NCBI GenBank assembly: GCA_002256205.1 | Contig: NKIW01000001.1 | Coordinates: forward strand, 653,667-717,666 | Source: Rhizobiales bacterium PAR1 | GTDB taxonomy: Bacteria; Pseudomonadota; Alphaproteobacteria; Rhizobiales; Beijerinckiaceae | Reading direction: 5' to 3' | Length of the DNA stretch: 64,000 bases | Shown here: positions 37,909-45,964 of the stretch, in pieces | Numbering within the stretch: position 1 is the first letter of the stretch | How the letters are laid out: every line of letters begins with the position of its first letter | Notes under the pieces: generated by a model | What the model saw: only the letters and a program-made list of their open reading frames with translations | What the model was told of the DNA's origin: nothing | Databases searched by the model: none | Translations under genes and position numbers: made by a program

Positions 37909-38319
37909 TTACGCCCGCAGGATATCGAGGGTTCTCGCCAACATCCGGCGGGTCGTGGTGATCACGTTGAGGTTCGCTTCGTACGAACGCTGCGCCTCAC
38001 GCATGTCGAGGTTCTCGATCATGGTGTCGACGTTGGGTTTCTGGACGAAGCCCTTGGCATCAGCCATGGGATGGCCGGGCTCATACTGCGAGCGGAACTC
38101 GCCCTTGTCGCGCTTGACCGGGCCAAGCGAGACGGTCTGCACGCCCATTTCCTGATCCAGCGACTTCTGGAAGCTCACAACCTTGCGGCGATACGGCGCA
38201 TCGCCCTTGCGGGTCGCGGTGGTATCCGCGTTGGCGATATTCTCGGAAATGACGCGCATGCGGCCGGCCTGGGCGCGAAGCCCGGATGCCGCCACGGTCA
38301 GGGATTTGAAGAAATCCAT
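37909..38319 (-). CDS. flgC: flagellar proximal rod protein FlgC
   Basis: The 136-residue rod protein has the N-terminal axial-family motif Val-Ala-Ala-Ser-Gly-Leu-Arg-Ala-Gln-Ala-Gly-Arg-Met-Arg-Val-Ile-Ser-Glu-Asn-Ile-Ala-Asn-Ala-Asp. The C-terminal helix Ser-Tyr-Glu-Ala-Asn-Leu-Asn-Val-Ile-Thr-Thr-Thr-Arg is typical of FlgC. The conserved Pro-Asn-Val-Asp-Thr-Met-Ile-Glu-Asn-Leu-Asp lies in the C-terminal third. It is exported through the flagellar type III system without a cleaved signal. It lies 12 nt after flgB. Confidence 0.96.
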   Translation of the reverse strand: MDFFKSLTVAASGLRAQAGRMRVISENIANADTTATRKGDAPYRRKVVSFQKSLDQEMGVQTVSLGPVKRDKGEFRSQYEPGHPMADAKGFVQKPNVDTMIENLDMREAQRSYEANLNVITTTRRMLARTLDILRA

Positions 38320-38331
38320 TCTGGCCTCTCC

Positions 38332-38757
38332 TTATGCCTTGCGGCCGAGCGCGATCTTCAACGTGGAAAGCCCACGCTGGTAGATATTCGCTGCGGTCTG
38401 GAAATCGATCTGGTTCTGGCTGACCTTGAGCATTTCGTTTTCAAGATCGACGGCATTGCCAGAGGGGCGCGTCTCGTAGCTCGCACCGCGATCCTCGATC
38501 GCCGTGCCACCACTGGTCGGTTGGATATGGCGCGGATTGGTCGCGGCGACTGTGGTCGCCTGCCCCGTCACGGTCATCATGCGGCGGGCGGCATCGCTGC
38601 CGCGCGAGGCCGGATCAATCCCCAGCTGCTTGATGTCCTTCGGGCGATAACCGGGGGTGTCCGCATTCGCGATATTCTGCGCGAGCAGCTTCTGGCGCGT
38701 CTGGAGGAAGCTCATGCGCTCCTTCAGGGCGGCGAACGTGGTGAGATCGTGAATCAT
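38332..38757 (-). CDS. flgB: flagellar proximal rod protein FlgB
   Basis: The start at 38757 has GAGG about 6 nt upstream and gives a 141-residue protein; the very long open frame that continues upstream is noncoding. The Leu-Gln-Thr-Arg-Gln-Lys-Leu-Leu-Ala-Gln-Asn-Ile-Ala-Asn-Ala-Asp-Thr-Pro-Gly-Tyr segment at 18-37 is the rod-protein signature. Asn-Ala-Val-Asp-Leu-Glu-Asn-Glu-Met near residue 101 is also conserved. It heads the minus-strand operon flgB-flgC-fliE-fliQ-fliR-flhB-cckA. A CtrA-type site lies about 63 nt upstream. Confidence 0.96.
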   Translation of the reverse strand: MIHDLTTFAALKERMSFLQTRQKLLAQNIANADTPGYRPKDIKQLGIDPASRGSDAARRMMTVTGQATTVAATNPRHIQPTSGGTAIEDRGASYETRPSGNAVDLENEMLKVSQNQIDFQTAANIYQRGLSTLKIALGRKA

Positions 38758-38819
38758 GAACACCTCGGCAAATTTGGCCTTTGAGACCTCTGCTCCGGCA
38801 AATATTGCCGCGTGTATGG

Positions 38820-38834
38820 TTAAGATCGGGTTAA
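38820..38834 (-). promoter_or_regulatory. CtrA-type binding site upstream of flgB
   Basis: Bases 38820-38834 read TTAA-N7-TTAA, the full CtrA consensus of alphaproteobacteria, and the preceding bases make ATGGTTAA, the reverse of the common half site TTAACCAT. It lies 63 nt upstream of the flgB ATG. The operon it would control contains cckA, so a regulatory loop is possible. A second, N6-spaced TTAA pair follows near 38890. The call is by pattern only. Confidence 0.6.
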
Positions 38835-38948
38835 GGGAATGGATAAGGTGTCCCATTCTGTCCGCAAAAAGAGAGGGCTCGCCAAAGATGTTAACTGTGA
38901 TTAACCTTTTTGGGCCTCCATTGGGGTTGCCCCATGCTAAAGAAGGTG

Positions 38949-38964
38949 ATCGGGATTCGTGCCA
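38949..38964 (-). promoter_or_regulatory. possible sigma54-like promoter for the flgB operon
   Basis: On the minus strand 38964-38949 reads TGGCACG-N4-CCGAT, with a perfect -24 element and a poor -12 element (GA instead of GC). The spacing is correct. It lies about 190 nt upstream of flgB and near the start of the divergent fliO gene. The match is weak and may be chance. Confidence 0.3.
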
Positions 38965-39051
38965 GACACGCGATTTCGCCGGGGCTGGCCGGTTTACTCC
39001 CTCCTGAAGGAGAGGTAAGCCGCCTGATCGCGCGGTGTTGTAGGAGTTGGA

Positions 39052-40167
39052 ATGCAGAACTTGCTCGAGAAGCTGGGCCTCGGGGAACGCGCAACCTCCA
39101 TGGTTGTGTGGATAGGCCTTTCCGTTCTTCTTCTCGTGATCGTGATCGCGCTGGCCGTCTGGCTGGTGCGCACCTTGCGCCCCTCGCTCAACATGAGCGG
39201 TGGTCAGGCGCGCGGGGGACGCCCGCAGCGCCTTGCGATCACCGATGCCTTCACCCTCGACCGGGAAGGCCGCCGCCTCGTGATTGTCCGCCGCGACAAT
39301 GTCGAGCACCTGCTGCTGATCGGCGGCCCAAATGATCTCGTTGTGGAGTCCGCCATTGTGCGCGGCGAACGCATCGCAAGGGATCGCGGTGGACGCATCA
39401 TCAGTGAGAGCGATGCCGCCTTCGCCGCCGAAACCGCCCTCACGACCGAGCTTACGCGCGCCGAACAGCCTGTTGCCGCCCCAGTCGCACCGCCTGCGCC
39501 ACCCGCGCCTCCAGCCCCGCCGCCTGTGCGCCCGGCCCCCCCTGCGCCAGGCCTGCAGATGCGCGCGCCCACGCCGCAACCTGCGCCGCCCCAGCCACCT
39601 GCGCCGCGCCTTGATGATGACTTCGAGCGTGCGTTTGCTGCGATGCCGGTTCCGACGCCGCGCCCAGCGCCGCAACAGCCTGCCCCGCCGCCGATGCCGC
39701 CGCGTGCAGCAGCCCCGCCGCCTCCGATGCAGCCTGTGGCCCCGCCTGTCGTGGAAGCACCGCAGCCAGCCCCCGTTGCACCTCCTCCCCCACCCGCTCC
39801 CCCTGCACCGCCGCGTCAGGAACCAATGAGCGAGCTGGCGCGCCGCCTCAACGAAGTGCTGCAAAAGCCGTTGAGCGGCACTTTGCGCGCGCCGTTCAAC
39901 AAGCCGATTCCGCCTGTTCCGGCGACAATGAATTCCGCGCCGCGCCCACCCGAGCCGGCACCGGCGCCCCCGCCTGTCCAGCAGGCCGCTCCGCCGCCCC
40001 CGCCTGCGCCCGCTCCTGCGGCGCCACCCGCGCTCCCGCCCATGCCGGAACCGCCCGCACCCGGCGCGAAGCCGGCATCGACAGAACTCGAAATGGACCT
40101 GCTCGAGGAAGAAATGGCCCGATTGCTCGGACGTCCCGCCCAGCCGACAAAGCCTGGCGCGTCATGA
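39052..40167 (+). CDS. fliO: FliO-like flagellar export protein with a long Pro/Ala-rich tail
   Basis: The 371-residue product begins with one membrane helix (about 17-40), followed by a FliO-like small domain (about 60-115) with Leu-Val-Ile-Val-Arg-Arg-Asp-Asn-Val-Glu-His-Leu-Leu-Leu-Ile-Gly-Gly. Residues 140-345 are a Pro/Ala-rich stretch, much longer than in classical FliO (about 120-150 residues in total). An acidic C-terminal helix ends the chain. The stop overlaps fliP by 4 nt, the usual fliO-fliP arrangement. AGGAG lies about 8 nt upstream of the ATG. It aids assembly of the FliP ring. Divergent from flgB by 294 nt. Confidence 0.82.
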   Translation: MQNLLEKLGLGERATSMVVWIGLSVLLLVIVIALAVWLVRTLRPSLNMSGGQARGGRPQRLAITDAFTLDREGRRLVIVRRDNVEHLLLIGGPNDLVVESAIVRGERIARDRGGRIISESDAAFAAETALTTELTRAEQPVAAPVAPPAPPAPPAPPPVRPAPPAPGLQMRAPTPQPAPPQPPAPRLDDDFERAFAAMPVPTPRPAPQQPAPPPMPPRAAAPPPPMQPVAPPVVEAPQPAPVAPPPPPAPPAPPRQEPMSELARRLNEVLQKPLSGTLRAPFNKPIPPVPATMNSAPRPPEPAPAPPPVQQAAPPPPPAPAPAAPPALPPMPEPPAPGAKPASTELEMDLLEEEMARLLGRPAQPTKPGAS

Positions 40168-40925
40168 CCCTGAAGCCGAGTGCGGGACTCCGCCGCCTTG
40201 CGTTCAGGGCGGCACTCCCGGTCGGGTTTGGTGTGCTCTTCCTGACGACGGCTGTCGCTCAGGATATTTCGATCAATCTGGGGAATACGGGCCTCACCGA
40301 GCGCGCGCTTCAGCTTGTTGCGCTGCTGACGGTTCTTTCGCTCGCCCCCTCGATCCTCGTGATGGTCACCTCCTTCACGCGCATCGTCATCGTGCTCTCG
40401 CTGCTGCGCTCGGCGATGGGCACGCAGTCCGCCCCGCCGAATACCGTGATGACCGGGCTCGCGCTGTTCATGACCGCGTTCATCATGGCACCGACCTTTC
40501 AGGCGGCCTATGAGACCGGGGTCAAACCGCTGGTTGCGGGCGAAATCCGCGAGATGGAAGCGTTTGATCGCGCCTCCCAGCCGTTCAAGCTGTTCATGCT
40601 CAAACATGTCCGTCCGGCCGATCTCGAACTGTTCCTTGATCTTTCGCGCCTGCCGCGCCCGGCAACACCCGAAGCGACCCCGCTGACGAGCCTCATTCCG
40701 GCGTTCATGATCTCGGAACTGCGCCGCGCCTTCGAGATCGGCTTTCTGCTGTTCATGCCGTTCCTGATCATCGACCTCGTGGTGTCGTCGATCCTGATCT
40801 CGATGGGTATGATGATGGTGCCACCCGCGACAGTTTCGCTCCCGTTCAAGCTGATCTTTTTCGTGCTGGTGGATGGCTGGCGTCTGGTGACCGGCTCGCT
40901 TGTGCAAAGCTTCGGCATATCCTAG
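40164..40925 (+). CDS. fliP: flagellar export apparatus protein FliP
   Basis: The 253-residue inner-membrane protein has a cleavable signal sequence (residues 1-33, ending near Ala-Val-Ala-Gln) and four helices. Signature parts are Leu-Ala-Pro-Ser-Ile-Leu-Val-Met-Val-Thr-Ser-Phe-Thr-Arg-Ile, Phe-Met-Thr-Ala-Phe-Ile-Met-Ala-Pro and Gly-Met-Met-Met-Val-Pro-Pro. FliP forms the hexameric pore of the export gate. It overlaps fliO by 4 nt and ends 68 nt from the convergent AMIN/TPR gene. Confidence 0.97.
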   Translation: MTLKPSAGLRRLAFRAALPVGFGVLFLTTAVAQDISINLGNTGLTERALQLVALLTVLSLAPSILVMVTSFTRIVIVLSLLRSAMGTQSAPPNTVMTGLALFMTAFIMAPTFQAAYETGVKPLVAGEIREMEAFDRASQPFKLFMLKHVRPADLELFLDLSRLPRPATPEATPLTSLIPAFMISELRRAFEIGFLLFMPFLIIDLVVSSILISMGMMMVPPATVSLPFKLIFFVLVDGWRLVTGSLVQSFGIS

Positions 40926-40993
40926 CTGCGAACGGAAAACGGGCCCCCATTACTGAGCGCCCGTCCCAAATTCCCAATTGACCGGAGAGAACC

Positions 40994-43900
40994 TCAACCG
41001 CTGCCCGGCAACGGTTGAGTCGGCGCCGTATCCTGCTGTCCCAGCGCCGATTGTTTGGGCTCGCCCGCGCTGCGCACCGGTCGTGCGTTACCGCCCGTCT
41101 CCGGATAGCGTTTGCGATAGGAAGACATGAACTCGGTCAACGTATCAGCATTGACCACCGAGCGCGCGACATCGCGGAAGGCCTGCGGCCGCGTGATCTT
41201 GTCGTTGGTGATCAGGCTGAAAGCGCCGGCGTCCTCGGTCTTCGCCATCTTGGCGAGATAGCGCCCGCGCAAACGGTCCAGCGCCAATTTTTCCTCACCG
41301 AGCACATAGGCAAGGCCCGCACGCAGGGCATCGAGGCGCTGCGTTTCGTTCAGGGCCTCATCCTTCTGCCAGGTATCGCCGAGCACGCGCTCGTAGGATT
41401 CACCCGCCTCACGCCACTTCTTGCCCTTCCAGTAGATGTCGGCACGCAAGCGGTCGACATCCTCGCCCTTGTCGTTGGCGAGAATTTCCACTGCAAGATC
41501 GGTGCGGAAGAGATCGCCGAGCGCCTTGGCTTCGAGCAGGGTTCTCGGACGACGCAAATCCTCCGGCAATGTCGCAAGACGCGTCATCCGCAGTGTCGTG
41601 AGCGCTGCCGAGGGTTGGCGGTTCTGGAGATACATCACTGCGAGGCGGGTTGCGACCGAGGCACGCGCCACGCCTTCCAGTCGATTTTTGACCTGATGCT
41701 CGAGGATTTCCGCCGCCTCGTGCACGAGATCGAGATCATAGAGACGATCCGCGAGCCGCCGCGCAATTTCATCGCCCCGACGCCCGACCGGCATCAGCGA
41801 GCGGAATTCCTGATAGAGCGCGAGTGATTCCACCTTCGAGAGCTTGTCTGCCTCATTGTTGAGGAAGAGGTTCTCGAACCGGCGACCCATCGCCTCTTCC
41901 ATACGGCGCGTCGCCGGATGTTCGGGCATGATCGCGGTCGCACGCTGTGCCGCAAGGAACGCCTCGCGCCAGCGGCCTTCGGTGGCGTAAAATTCGCCGA
42001 GCCGTTCGAGCGATTTGACCTCGACCTCGCTCCGCCGCCAGATCGCCGCGAGCGTTTCGAATTCGGCGCGCGCATCTTCCGGCGCGAGCTTGCCATCGGC
42101 GAGCCCAGTGGAAGCCTTGCCGAAGCGCGCCTCGGCCTCGATCCGCCGGTCACGCGATTGCATGGCCAGCGAATAGGCGTGGTAGGCCTCGTTGAACTGA
42201 CCTTGCGATTCCGCGAGCCGTCCCGCCAGCAATTGCTGCGTGCTCGGATCACGATAGCGCGTGTCGATCTTCTCGTAGGCGAGCAGCTGGTCGCGCGCGA
42301 ACACAGGATCTTGCGATTCAATCGCCGATTCAATGGCTAGGTGCCGGAACTGCACCTGCAACGCCTCGGGATAGCGGTCGAGTTCGCCTGCCGAGGCCTT
42401 GAAATTCGCCGCAGCCTGCGGATAGCGCAGCGAATGCGCATCGACCACAGCTTGAATGAGCTTCTGCTCGGGCTCCATCCCGATGGCAGGCTCGGAGAGC
42501 AGCCGCCCAGCCTCGACCTGTCGGCCCATCATCGCCGCCGTCATCGCCCTGAGGAAGATGATCTGCTTGGTTGCACCGGCGTTCTTGTCATCGGCAGAGA
42601 GCACATCGAGCACCGCCTGCGCTTCCGGGTAGAGCGCGTTGGCGAGGTAGAACCGCGCGAGCTTGGCGCGGGCATCGGAGCGTGTGACGCGCGGCGCCTC
42701 GGCAGCGGCGCGCAGGAGATCGCGCTCGGTCGTGCGGATATCCCCGCGCGCATCCTCGTTCCAGCCATCAACATCGAGCATCAGCGGACGCTGGACCTTG
42801 CGATCCTCTGCCGCGACATCCTTCGGCATCGCCGAGAGGTTGAGCTTGATTTCATGGCCGATCTGCAAGGCTTCCGGCAGGCGCTTCAGCGTCACCGCCT
42901 CGTCGAGCGGCATCACCGCAAAGCCGGCAAGCGTCGGCTCGACGCTGAATTCGGCAAAAGTCATGCCTTTCGGGGTCGCCACCGCCGCACGAGAGGACGG
43001 CACCAGCGCAAGACGCTGGCCGGTCTCGGGATCATCGACGATATGCAGCCCGCCCGCCTTGCCGACCGGTGCCTCGACCGCCTCGCGACCGCTGGCATCG
43101 AAGGCGCGGCGCAACGCGATGCCCGCACCGGAGAACGCATCGGTCGTGCCCGCACTCTTGCCGCGCTGGATCACCAGATCGCGGTCAGTCCGCGTCAGCC
43201 AGAACTTGCCTTCGCTCGCGGGGGAAATCCGGAACACCGTGCCACCCTTGACGCGGCTGATCGTGAGTCCCTCGATATTCGCGGTCAGCTCCGGCGGAAT
43301 GCTCGGCATATTGAGCGATTCAGGTGTCTCGACCAGAACGAACAACCCGCGACCGCGCTGAAGAATCGCAATCGGCGCCTCGCCAAGATTGCCAAAGCGG
43401 ATGGCAAATCCCTTCGGGTCCAGCCCCGCCTCCACCATCGTCTCGATGGGGCGTTCGGCATCGAGCGCCTTGATCGAAACCTGCTTGGGTGGTTCGACCT
43501 TTTCGGCAACCTTCGGCGCAGGCTTTTCTCCCGCAGCAGCGGCTGGCTTGGGCGGCATCGGCTCGGCAGGCGTCGCCGCCGGCGCAGAGGCCTTGTTGGT
43601 GGGCGCGGCGGCAGGTGCAGCCGGCTTCGGCGCAGATGCTGCCGGCGCCACCGTCATCTTTTTCGGGTCTTCCTCAATCGACGCGCCATCCGTGCGCGTG
43701 AAATCGAGCGTATAGGTATCATCCTCGCGGAAGCCCCGCACGGTGAGGCCGTCCTTGGCCTTCATCGTGATGCGCAGGGTCTCCTCGCGCGGTTCAACCT
43801 CGATATCCTGCGCGAGACCGGCAAGCCTTGCCCGCACAAGCTCCTCGGCAATGGTGAAATTGGCATCGAACAGCAGCGCAAGGTTGCCGTCCTTGTTGTC

Positions 43901-44509
43901 AAAGCCGACCGCCGCCGTCCGCGGCATCTGGAACACCGCGCGCTTGAACTGCGGCGCCGAACCGACGCGCAACTGCAATTCGCGGCTCGTCTGCTTCTGG
44001 GTTTCCTTGGCAAGGCGACGAAGCTGGTCTTCCGCGAGGCGTGCGCGCCGCACCAGATCCTGCACCACTTCGGCAGGCAGCGCCGGTGGCATCCCCTGCC
44101 AGCGCGGCGACATCAGATCGAGATAGACCCGCTCGCCCGCCGGCTTGATATCGACCTTGAAGCGATCCGTGAGCCCGAAGCGCAGCGATTTTCCATCCGG
44201 ATCGGCCCGTACGATCGAGACGTAATTCGGCAGCTGCTGGTTGAGCTTTTCGAGGTCCACCGTCACCGGCTCCTCGAATTCGACGATCAGCACCGAATTG
44301 ACGATGCGCGACTTCGCCGGAATCTCCTTGTCGAAGGAGAAGACGATGCGCCCGTAACCCTGCATTTCGGAGCCCACCATCAGGCCCTTCGCCGCGAAGG
44401 CGGAGGTCAGGCTGAGCACCAGCGCAAGAGCCGTCAGGCCCATACGGCGCGGGACGGCATAAAACGGGGAAGCGGTGGCAGAACGATTACGCAACACGGG
44501 ACTGACCAA
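40994..44509 (-). CDS. large exported AMIN-like / TPR repeat protein of the flagellar-motor operon
   Basis: The 1171-residue product has a hydrophobic signal near residues 20-40. An AMIN-like beta domain follows (about 44-135: Tyr-Gly-Arg-Ile-Val-Phe-Ser-Phe and Val-Tyr-Leu-Asp-Leu), then a short coiled coil (145-175) and a Pro/Ala/Lys linker (about 283-340). A second beta-rich part is repeated-looking (345-450). The last 550 residues are helical with TPR-like repeats (Ala-Arg-Phe-Tyr-Leu-Ala-Asn-Ala-Leu-Tyr-Pro-Glu-Ala). AMIN domains bind envelope or peptidoglycan components, so a periplasmic scaffold is inferred. It follows motE after 124 nt with a terminator-like hairpin between. Exact function unknown; no motC is seen here. 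Confidence 0.7.
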   Translation of the reverse strand: MVSPVLRNRSATASPFYAVPRRMGLTALALVLSLTSAFAAKGLMVGSEMQGYGRIVFSFDKEIPAKSRIVNSVLIVEFEEPVTVDLEKLNQQLPNYVSIVRADPDGKSLRFGLTDRFKVDIKPAGERVYLDLMSPRWQGMPPALPAEVVQDLVRRARLAEDQLRRLAKETQKQTSRELQLRVGSAPQFKRAVFQMPRTAAVGFDNKDGNLALLFDANFTIAEELVRARLAGLAQDIEVEPREETLRITMKAKDGLTVRGFREDDTYTLDFTRTDGASIEEDPKKMTVAPAASAPKPAAPAAAPTNKASAPAATPAEPMPPKPAAAAGEKPAPKVAEKVEPPKQVSIKALDAERPIETMVEAGLDPKGFAIRFGNLGEAPIAILQRGRGLFVLVETPESLNMPSIPPELTANIEGLTISRVKGGTVFRISPASEGKFWLTRTDRDLVIQRGKSAGTTDAFSGAGIALRRAFDASGREAVEAPVGKAGGLHIVDDPETGQRLALVPSSRAAVATPKGMTFAEFSVEPTLAGFAVMPLDEAVTLKRLPEALQIGHEIKLNLSAMPKDVAAEDRKVQRPLMLDVDGWNEDARGDIRTTERDLLRAAAEAPRVTRSDARAKLARFYLANALYPEAQAVLDVLSADDKNAGATKQIIFLRAMTAAMMGRQVEAGRLLSEPAIGMEPEQKLIQAVVDAHSLRYPQAAANFKASAGELDRYPEALQVQFRHLAIESAIESQDPVFARDQLLAYEKIDTRYRDPSTQQLLAGRLAESQGQFNEAYHAYSLAMQSRDRRIEAEARFGKASTGLADGKLAPEDARAEFETLAAIWRRSEVEVKSLERLGEFYATEGRWREAFLAAQRATAIMPEHPATRRMEEAMGRRFENLFLNNEADKLSKVESLALYQEFRSLMPVGRRGDEIARRLADRLYDLDLVHEAAEILEHQVKNRLEGVARASVATRLAVMYLQNRQPSAALTTLRMTRLATLPEDLRRPRTLLEAKALGDLFRTDLAVEILANDKGEDVDRLRADIYWKGKKWREAGESYERVLGDTWQKDEALNETQRLDALRAGLAYVLGEEKLALDRLRGRYLAKMAKTEDAGAFSLITNDKITRPQAFRDVARSVVNADTLTEFMSSYRKRYPETGGNARPVRSAGEPKQSALGQQDTAPTQPLPGSG

Positions 44510-44603
44510 CTCACACGACGGGAACTTATCCCAATCTAGGCGGTCATGCCTAACGGCTGCTTAATCCTGTTCAATGCCTTGAGGGAAGATGCGATTATTT
44601 TCA

Positions 44604-44630
44604 ATCCGGCGGGGAATGCCTCCGCCGGAT
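44604..44630 (-). terminator. terminator-like hairpin after motE
   Basis: A perfect 9-bp stem ATCCGGCGG / CCGCCGGAT with a 9-nt loop begins 4 nt past the motE stop. On the minus strand it runs into an AT-rich but not pure-T tract (TTGAAAATAAT). It may only attenuate reading into the AMIN/TPR gene. Confidence 0.5.
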
Positions 44631-44633
44631 GTG

Positions 44634-45494
44634 TCAGCGCTTCGGCGGGGCCCCTGGCACCGGTGGTGCACCCGGCGCCGGCAGGCGTGCCAGTTCGGTG
44701 TCAGACTGCGCCTGTCCATTGTCCGCCATCTGCGCGTCGCCGGCTGCGGCCTGACGGGCCAGCGCCAGCGTCAGGCGCTCCGCCGCCGCCGTATCCATCA
44801 CGGCGAGGATTTCGGAAACCTTGCGCGGGTTCATATGGCCCACGAGTTCGATCAGCACCTTGACATCCAGCCGGTCGAAGACGCGCGCAGCCTCCTTCGG
44901 CTTCATGCTCTCGTACATCACGACCAGCGGCTTGAAGCGGCTCTTGGCGTCGTTCTTGCCGCCATTCTGCCCAAGCTGGCCTTCGAGCGTCCGGAGTTCG
45001 CCGATGCGGTCATCAAGCTTACGTTCGGAGAGACGGATCAGGTTATCGCGCAGTTCGAGATCGCGGTCGCGCTGTTCGATTTCCGTGCGGCGATCCTTGA
45101 GCTTTTCGAGCAGCGCACGCTCTTCCGCGCTCGCGCCGGCAGGGGCAGCCGCAGTGCCGTTGGCCGGCGGAATGCGCACGCCCTCCTGCTCCATCTTCGC
45201 CTTCATCTCGGCGCGGGCTTTATCCTTGGTCTTTTCCTCGGCGGCAAGCTGCTCCGGTGTGAGCTGCGGCTTGTCGGCCTTGTCGTCCTTCTTCCCGGTC
45301 GAACCCGTGGTGATCTGATCATCCGGCGCGCCTTCACGCGCCATGGTGATCGAGCGGGCGATGGCATTGCCCGCCGCCATGCGCTCCTCGAAAGCCGACT
45401 GCGGCGGCGCATTCAGCGCCATCGACAGCAGCTTCAGCGAAAGAAGCGAGACCATCCCGAAAACGAGAACGGGGAGAAGACGGAGGCGGTTCAT
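44634..45494 (-). CDS. motE: MotE-like periplasmic motility protein
   Basis: The 286-residue product has an N-terminal signal/anchor (about 5-28) and a charged coiled-coil region (about 85-180, rich in Glu/Lys/Arg, with Glu-Ile-Glu-Gln-Arg-Asp-Arg-Asp-Leu-Glu-Leu). The MgtE-N-like helical domain (about 185-255) contains Tyr-Glu-Ser-Met-Lys-Pro-Lys-Glu-Ala-Ala-Arg-Val-Phe and Met-Asn-Pro-Arg-Lys-Val-Ser-Glu-Ile. This is the architecture of MotE, described in Sinorhizobium as a periplasmic chaperone of MotC. The tail is Pro/Ala-rich. It overlaps the DUF6468 gene by 4 nt. Confidence 0.82.
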   Translation of the reverse strand: MNRLRLLPVLVFGMVSLLSLKLLSMALNAPPQSAFEERMAAGNAIARSITMAREGAPDDQITTGSTGKKDDKADKPQLTPEQLAAEEKTKDKARAEMKAKMEQEGVRIPPANGTAAAPAGASAEERALLEKLKDRRTEIEQRDRDLELRDNLIRLSERKLDDRIGELRTLEGQLGQNGGKNDAKSRFKPLVVMYESMKPKEAARVFDRLDVKVLIELVGHMNPRKVSEILAVMDTAAAERLTLALARQAAAGDAQMADNGQAQSDTELARLPAPGAPPVPGAPPKR

Positions 45495-45964
45495 GCCACG
45501 TTATCCCGCTGTTGCACCGCGCGTGTCTGGGCCTGCTCGGCGAGGGCCTGCGCGGCGGCGAGGGTCTGGCTCATCCGCGAGAGGCCACGCGGCGGCGGCG
45601 GCTGGATGGCCTCGGCGACCGGCTGGAGTGAGGTCGTCACGATCCGGCTGATGCGGTTGAGGATGTCGTCGCCCGAGCGGATCTGCTCCTCGAGGTCCGA
45701 GGTGTAACGCTCGGCGACCCGGAGACGCTCGGCGAGCGTGCGGTCGCAATCGCCGAGGGTGTGACGCAGCGAGTCGATCGCCCGCTCCGCCCGTTCGGTC
45801 GCGAGCCCCAGCTCCAGAACCGTCTTGCGCATGACCTGCTCGTCCTGCCGCATCGCCCGGAGGCGCCGGTCCAGCAGCATGCAATAGCCGATCGTGACGC
45901 AGAGCAGCCCCACCACGATCAATTCGATGACCATCCCCAGATTGCCCATCATCTCACCTGTCAC
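45491..45964 (-). CDS. DUF6468-type flagellar-operon membrane protein
   Basis: The 157-residue product has one N-terminal helix (about 10-30), then a long charged helix, probably coiled coil (about 35-115: Arg-Ala-Glu-Arg-Ala-Ile-Asp-Ser-Leu-Arg-His-Thr-Leu). A short Pro-Pro-Pro-Pro-Arg break and an Ala/Gln-rich tail follow. Proteins of this form, annotated DUF6468, sit between fliM and motE in many alphaproteobacteria. Their role is unknown, but conserved linkage suggests motor function. It overlaps fliM by 11 nt and motE by 4 nt. Confidence 0.75.
   Translation of the reverse strand: MTGEMMGNLGMVIELIVVGLLCVTIGYCMLLDRRLRAMRQDEQVMRKTVLELGLATERAERAIDSLRHTLGDCDRTLAERLRVAERYTSDLEEQIRSGDDILNRISRIVTTSLQPVAEAIQPPPPRGLSRMSQTLAAAQALAEQAQTRAVQQRDNVA

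Noticed and set aside
39480..39830. Repeated CCGCCCCCGGCG-like units suggesting a tandem repeat or CRISPR-like array
   Set aside because: They are codons of the Pro/Ala-rich tail of FliO, without constant repeat length or spacers.
38758..39864. Extension of the flgB frame by about 370 codons upstream
   Set aside because: FlgB is complete from the ATG at 38757; the extension covers the promoter region and the opposite strand of fliO, and is low-complexity Arg/Gly.
40939..40964. Inverted repeat ACGGGC / GCCCGT between fliP and the AMIN/TPR gene
   Set aside because: Only 6 bp with a 14-nt loop and no T run on either strand, so I do not call it a terminator.
42341..44539. Long plus-strand open frame opposite the AMIN/TPR gene (about 730 codons)
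   Set aside because: The protein is Arg/His/Leu-rich without a recognisable fold, while the minus-strand frame has a signal peptide and domains.
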